A stretch of 64,000 nt of DNA from Motacilla alba alba (lineage: Eukaryota; Chordata; Aves; Passeriformes; Motacillidae): assembly GCF_015832195.1 (NCBI RefSeq), contig NC_052032.1, positions 8,252,618 to 8,316,617 on the forward strand, given 5' to 3'. Positions 61,101 to 64,000 of this stretch are shown here, piece by piece (position 1 is the first letter of the stretch; each line of letters begins with the position of its first letter). The notes under the pieces were generated by a model. The model saw only the letters and a program-made list of their open reading frames with translations. It did not search any database and was not told where the DNA came from. The position numbers and the translations under genes are program-made.

Positions 61101-61384
61101 GAGTTTGGAGACGGGGAAGGAGCAGCACTTCCCAAGGAGCACGAGAGTTGTGAAAGCTCTTCAACACCTTTAGTTCCTGTGTAGCATCTGCTGATATTTT
61201 ATTTTTGGCACCTATCAAGCATCTATTATCCCTGCTGAGATTTTTACCCTGTCGTGTTTGTGTGTGGAAAAAAAATAAAAGCCACCAAGTAATGAAGAAA
61301 AGCTGACAGTAAAAGAAATAAAAATGCAGATTCTTCTGGGCCTGGTGTGTCCTTGCTCAGCGTTGGTGGTAATGTGATTTTTAA

Positions 61385-61430
61385 AAGGGAAATAAAAAGG
61401 AAATAAAAGGGAAATAAAAGGAAATAAACA
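61385..61430 (+). repeat. (GGAAATAAAA)n short tandem repeat
   Basis: Four to five copies of gggaaataaaa or ggaaataaaa occur in a row, with spacing of 10-11 bp. Confidence 0.85.
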
Positions 61431-62359
61431 CAAGCAAAGTGCCTGCTCTGGGTCTGAGCCGGGGGGGGGCAGTGCCAGAGTTCCTGACCCCAGAGTTTGC
61501 TGCTGGAAGGATTCTGCAGAGGCCAGGTGGGTGTTCATGAATCAGCCAGGGGCACACATTTCTGTCCCGCAGTCAGCAGAGCTGTGGCTCGGCAAATCAC
61601 TGTGTACAGAGCCTTTATTGGGGGCTGTAAATCTCGGAGCTCTCACCTCCATTTCTTTTCCTCCTTCTCTCTTTAATTCTGAAAGGCCACACTGAGAAGG
61701 AGAACAGCTCAAAGCCTTTGTGAAGTCCATGGGTTTGGGAGTGTTTCTGGAGGGTTTGGAGAGTGGGAGACAGATGGGAGAGGTGGCTCAGACCTCCTGT
61801 GTGTGAGTGAATTTTTCCTCTTTGAAGCTGAACTTTTGATTTACAAAAATAGCCTGTCTCAATTTTAAAATCGAGCAGATTCCACCACAAACATGGGGGA
61901 GCTGCTGCTGCTGTTATTCATCTTCTGCCTCAAAAATATCATTTTAATTCCTACTCGGGAATAAAAGAAATCAAGGATTGATTAGGAGGAGACCCTAAAA
62001 TTTTGCTGTTGGGAAATTCACATCATGTGCTGCATAAAACTGAAGAAACTCAGGGGTTTTTTGTTCTTTCATGGGGCCTCTTCCCAAATTGGAATGAATG
62101 AGATGATGATAAGGAGATAAGAAGAGGATATTGAAAGAAACGTGGAAATTGTTTTAGAAATAGATCTCAGGGGGGAAGGCAGTTAGAGAAATTAAGCCAA
62201 TTAGGCTGGATAAGGGTTGTATTTCCCTCTCCTGGAGAAGCTCTCCGAGGTGGATAATGAAGGCCAGGACAGATGTAAGGATTTGTATTCCTGGCTGTGG
62301 AGTTTTAATTAGTCCCAGGGTTTTTCTGCAGGGCCACGTTGACAGCCAAGGGTGTGCTG

Positions 62360-63068
62360 ACCTTCCCCTTCCCCTTCCCCTTCCCCTTCCCCTTCCCCTT
62401 CCCCTTCCCCTTCCCCTTCCCCTTCCCCTTCCCCTTCCCTTTCCCCTTCCCCTTCCCCTTCCCCTTCCCCTTCCCCTTCCCCTTCCCCTTTCCCTTTCCC
62501 TTTCCCTTTCCCTTTCCCTTTCCCTTTCCCTTTCCCTTTCCCTTTCCCTTCCCCTTTCCCCCCTTTCCCTTTCCCTTTCCCCCCTTTCCCTTTCCCTTTC
62601 CCTTCCCTTTCCCTTTCCCTTTCCCTTTCCCTTTCCCTTTCCCTTTCCCTTTCCCTTTCCCTTCCCCTTTCCCTTTCCCTTCCCTTTCCCTTTCCCTTTC
62701 CCTTCCCCCTTTCCTTCCCCCTTTCCCTTTCCCTTCCCCTTCCCCTTCCCCTTCCCCTTTCCCTTTCCCTTCCCTTTCCCTTTCCCTTTCCCTTTCCCTT
62801 TCCCTTTCCCTTTCCCTTTCCCTTTCCCTTTCCCTTTCCCTTTCCCTTTCCCTTTCCCTTTCCCTTCCCCTTTCCCTTTCCCTTTCCCTTTCCCTTTCCC
62901 TTTCCCTTTCCCTTTCCCTTTCCCTTTCCCTTTCCCTTCCCTTTCCCTTTCCCTTTCCCTTTCCCTTTCCCTTTCCCTTTCCCTTCCCTTTCCCTTTCCC
63001 TTTCCCTTCCCCCTTTCCTTCCCCCTTTCCCTTTCCCTTCCCCTTTCCCTTCCCCTTCCCCTTTCCCT
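62360..63068 (+). repeat. (CCCTTC/CCCTTT)n polypyrimidine satellite, about 709 bp
   Basis: Nearly pure C/T on the plus strand: the first part (62360-62490) is ttcccc repeats, the remainder mainly tttccc with ccctttcc interruptions. The complementary strand is pure purine with GGGGAA and GGGAAA units. The 300-440-codon frames across it are low-complexity artefacts. Confidence 0.97.
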
Positions 63069-63257
63069 CGGCCTCCCTCCAGCCCTGCTCATCCCAGGGG
63101 CTCTGCCATTCCAGCTGTGTGCTCCCAGCTGTGGCAGAGGCAAAACGAGAGCCACAAACCCCCAAAGCAGAGCAAACGCATCCTGCAGGAGTGAGGAGAG
63201 GAGATCCCAGCCAGGAACTCCTTCCTGGGCATCCTTGAGTGAGGCACAGGGACAAGG

Positions 63258-63435
63258 GGACAAAGGGACACATGTTTTGGGGTCTGCTGGGGTGGGATTC
63301 TTCCTCCTGTTTGATGGGACAAAGGGACAGATGTTTTGGGGTCTGCTGGGGTGGGAATCTTCCTCCTGTTTGATGGGACAGAGGGACAAAGGGACAGATG
63401 TTTTGGGGTCTGCTGGGGTGGGAATCTTCCTCCTG
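63258..63435 (+). repeat. Three direct repeats of about 60 bp
   Basis: The segment atgttttggggtctgctggg followed by gtgggaatcttcctcctgtt recurs with starts at 63272, 63331 and 63398 (59 and 67 bp apart), just downstream of the polypyrimidine satellite. Confidence 0.9.
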
Positions 63436-64000
63436 TTTGCTCAGCTTGGCACACTGGGACATGCCGAGTGCTGCAGAAAGCACCCCCTGCTCCCCTGCCA
63501 CCCCCTGTGCTCTGCCCACAGGCAAACACTGATTCCTCCATTCCTTTTCCTACCTTTTTACCACTTCCCTGTTATCTCCAGCTCCTTTTAAGAAAACTGC
63601 CGTGAGACTTCTTCTTGAGGAAATCTGAGGAAAGCAAAGGCACCTTTCAAGTGCTGATGGTTTCAACACCTTGTCTTGCACTGCTGGAGCGAATTCCCCA
63701 AGAGCTCTTTGAAATACCAACACTAATCAGGAAAAGTTCCCTTTTCTGCATGTGCCACGTCCCTGGCTGGTGGCTGAGCTGTGTCCGCCGCTGCAGCATC
63801 TTCCCTGGCACTGTCAGTGGGGAAAAACCTGAGCCCCCAGGAGGGAACAGAGATTTTCTCTTCCCAGGGCACCGCTGGAGCTCTGTGGGGATGGAAGTGA
63901 GAGTGGATTTTAGTCTGAGTGCAGCAGGGAAGCTCAAAATGCCTTTGTGAAGTTGATCTTTGAAGGGTTGGCTGAGAGCAGAGTGAGATCCAGGGAAGCT

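Larger units (their letters stand above)
51556..64000. other. Intergenic region downstream of COL5A1
   Basis: About 12.4 kb follow the gene without any convincing coding exon; all ORFs are short or repeat-driven and none resembles a known family. It contains four CR1 fragments, a CpG-richer island near 55.4-55.6 kb, a short (GGAAATAAAA)n tract (61385-61430), the polypyrimidine satellite at 62.36-63.07 kb and three 60-bp direct repeats after it. Confidence 0.7.

Noticed and set aside
61600..61625. Possible minus-strand poly(A) signal (CCCAATAAAGGCTC) of another gene
   Set aside because: No upstream coding exon on the minus strand could be recognised, and isolated AATAAA hexamers are common.
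62257..63591. Long open frames (300-444 codons) on both strands
   Set aside because: They translate the (CCCTTC/CCCTTT)n satellite into Phe-Pro/Leu-Ser or Lys-Gly/Arg-Glu repeats; there is no splice or start context and no family resemblance.

Overview
The window is vertebrate genomic DNA, almost certainly from a bird. It carries the 3' part of one large plus-strand gene followed by about 12 kb of apparently gene-free flank. The gene is COL5A1, the pro-alpha1 chain of type V collagen. Forty-five short exons of 36, 45, 54, 90 or 108 bp each start with a complete Gly codon, encode uninterrupted Gly-X-Y triplets and are bounded by AG/GT. They are followed by C-propeptide exons whose product matches the alpha1(V) family (furin site [21 protein letters not shown], stop after GPACFLG). 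The bird assignment rests on several short 3'-end fragments of CR1 LINEs, small compact introns and GC-rich unique sequence. A songbird is plausible but not proven.

Layout: 1-522 is intron. 523-38749 holds 45 triple-helix exons; counting back from the last exon (66 in human numbering) they are exons 17-61. They encode 957 residues, or 319 unbroken triplets, so the 5' half of the gene (promoter, signal peptide, N-propeptide, variable domain and the first roughly 50 helix residues) lies upstream of the window. 39131-48750 holds the C-propeptide exons 62, 63, a mutually exclusive pair 64A/64B, 65 and 66. 48751 to about 51550 is the 3' UTR with a cluster of AATAAA signals. 51556-64000 is intergenic, with CR1 fragments, a roughly 700-bp polypyrimidine satellite and small tandem repeats. 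No second gene is convincing.

The introns are unusually rich in tandem repeats: a 102-bp unit (5.45-6.05 kb), a 45-bp unit (8.92-9.64 kb), (GGGAT)n (15.76-16.29 kb), a 36-bp unit (26.3 kb), a 24-bp unit (27.8 kb), (ATCC)n (33.9-34.3 kb), a 19-bp unit (42.1-42.7 kb), another 36-bp unit (45.65-45.93 kb) and a roughly 65-bp unit (46.6-46.9 kb). Several are open in many frames because the unit lacks stops; these are not genes.

The exons together build one chain: a long perfect triple helix, a furin-type cleavage site, then a C-propeptide with eight cysteines, a calcium-site motif and two N-glycosylation sequons that would drive chain selection and trimerisation. The most interesting confirmed architecture is the 64A/64B pair separated by only 55 bp. 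I found no evidence of an undescribed biological system. The other candidates are repeat arrays, a palindromic TALE/E-box site, a 3' UTR hairpin and possible regulatory islands.
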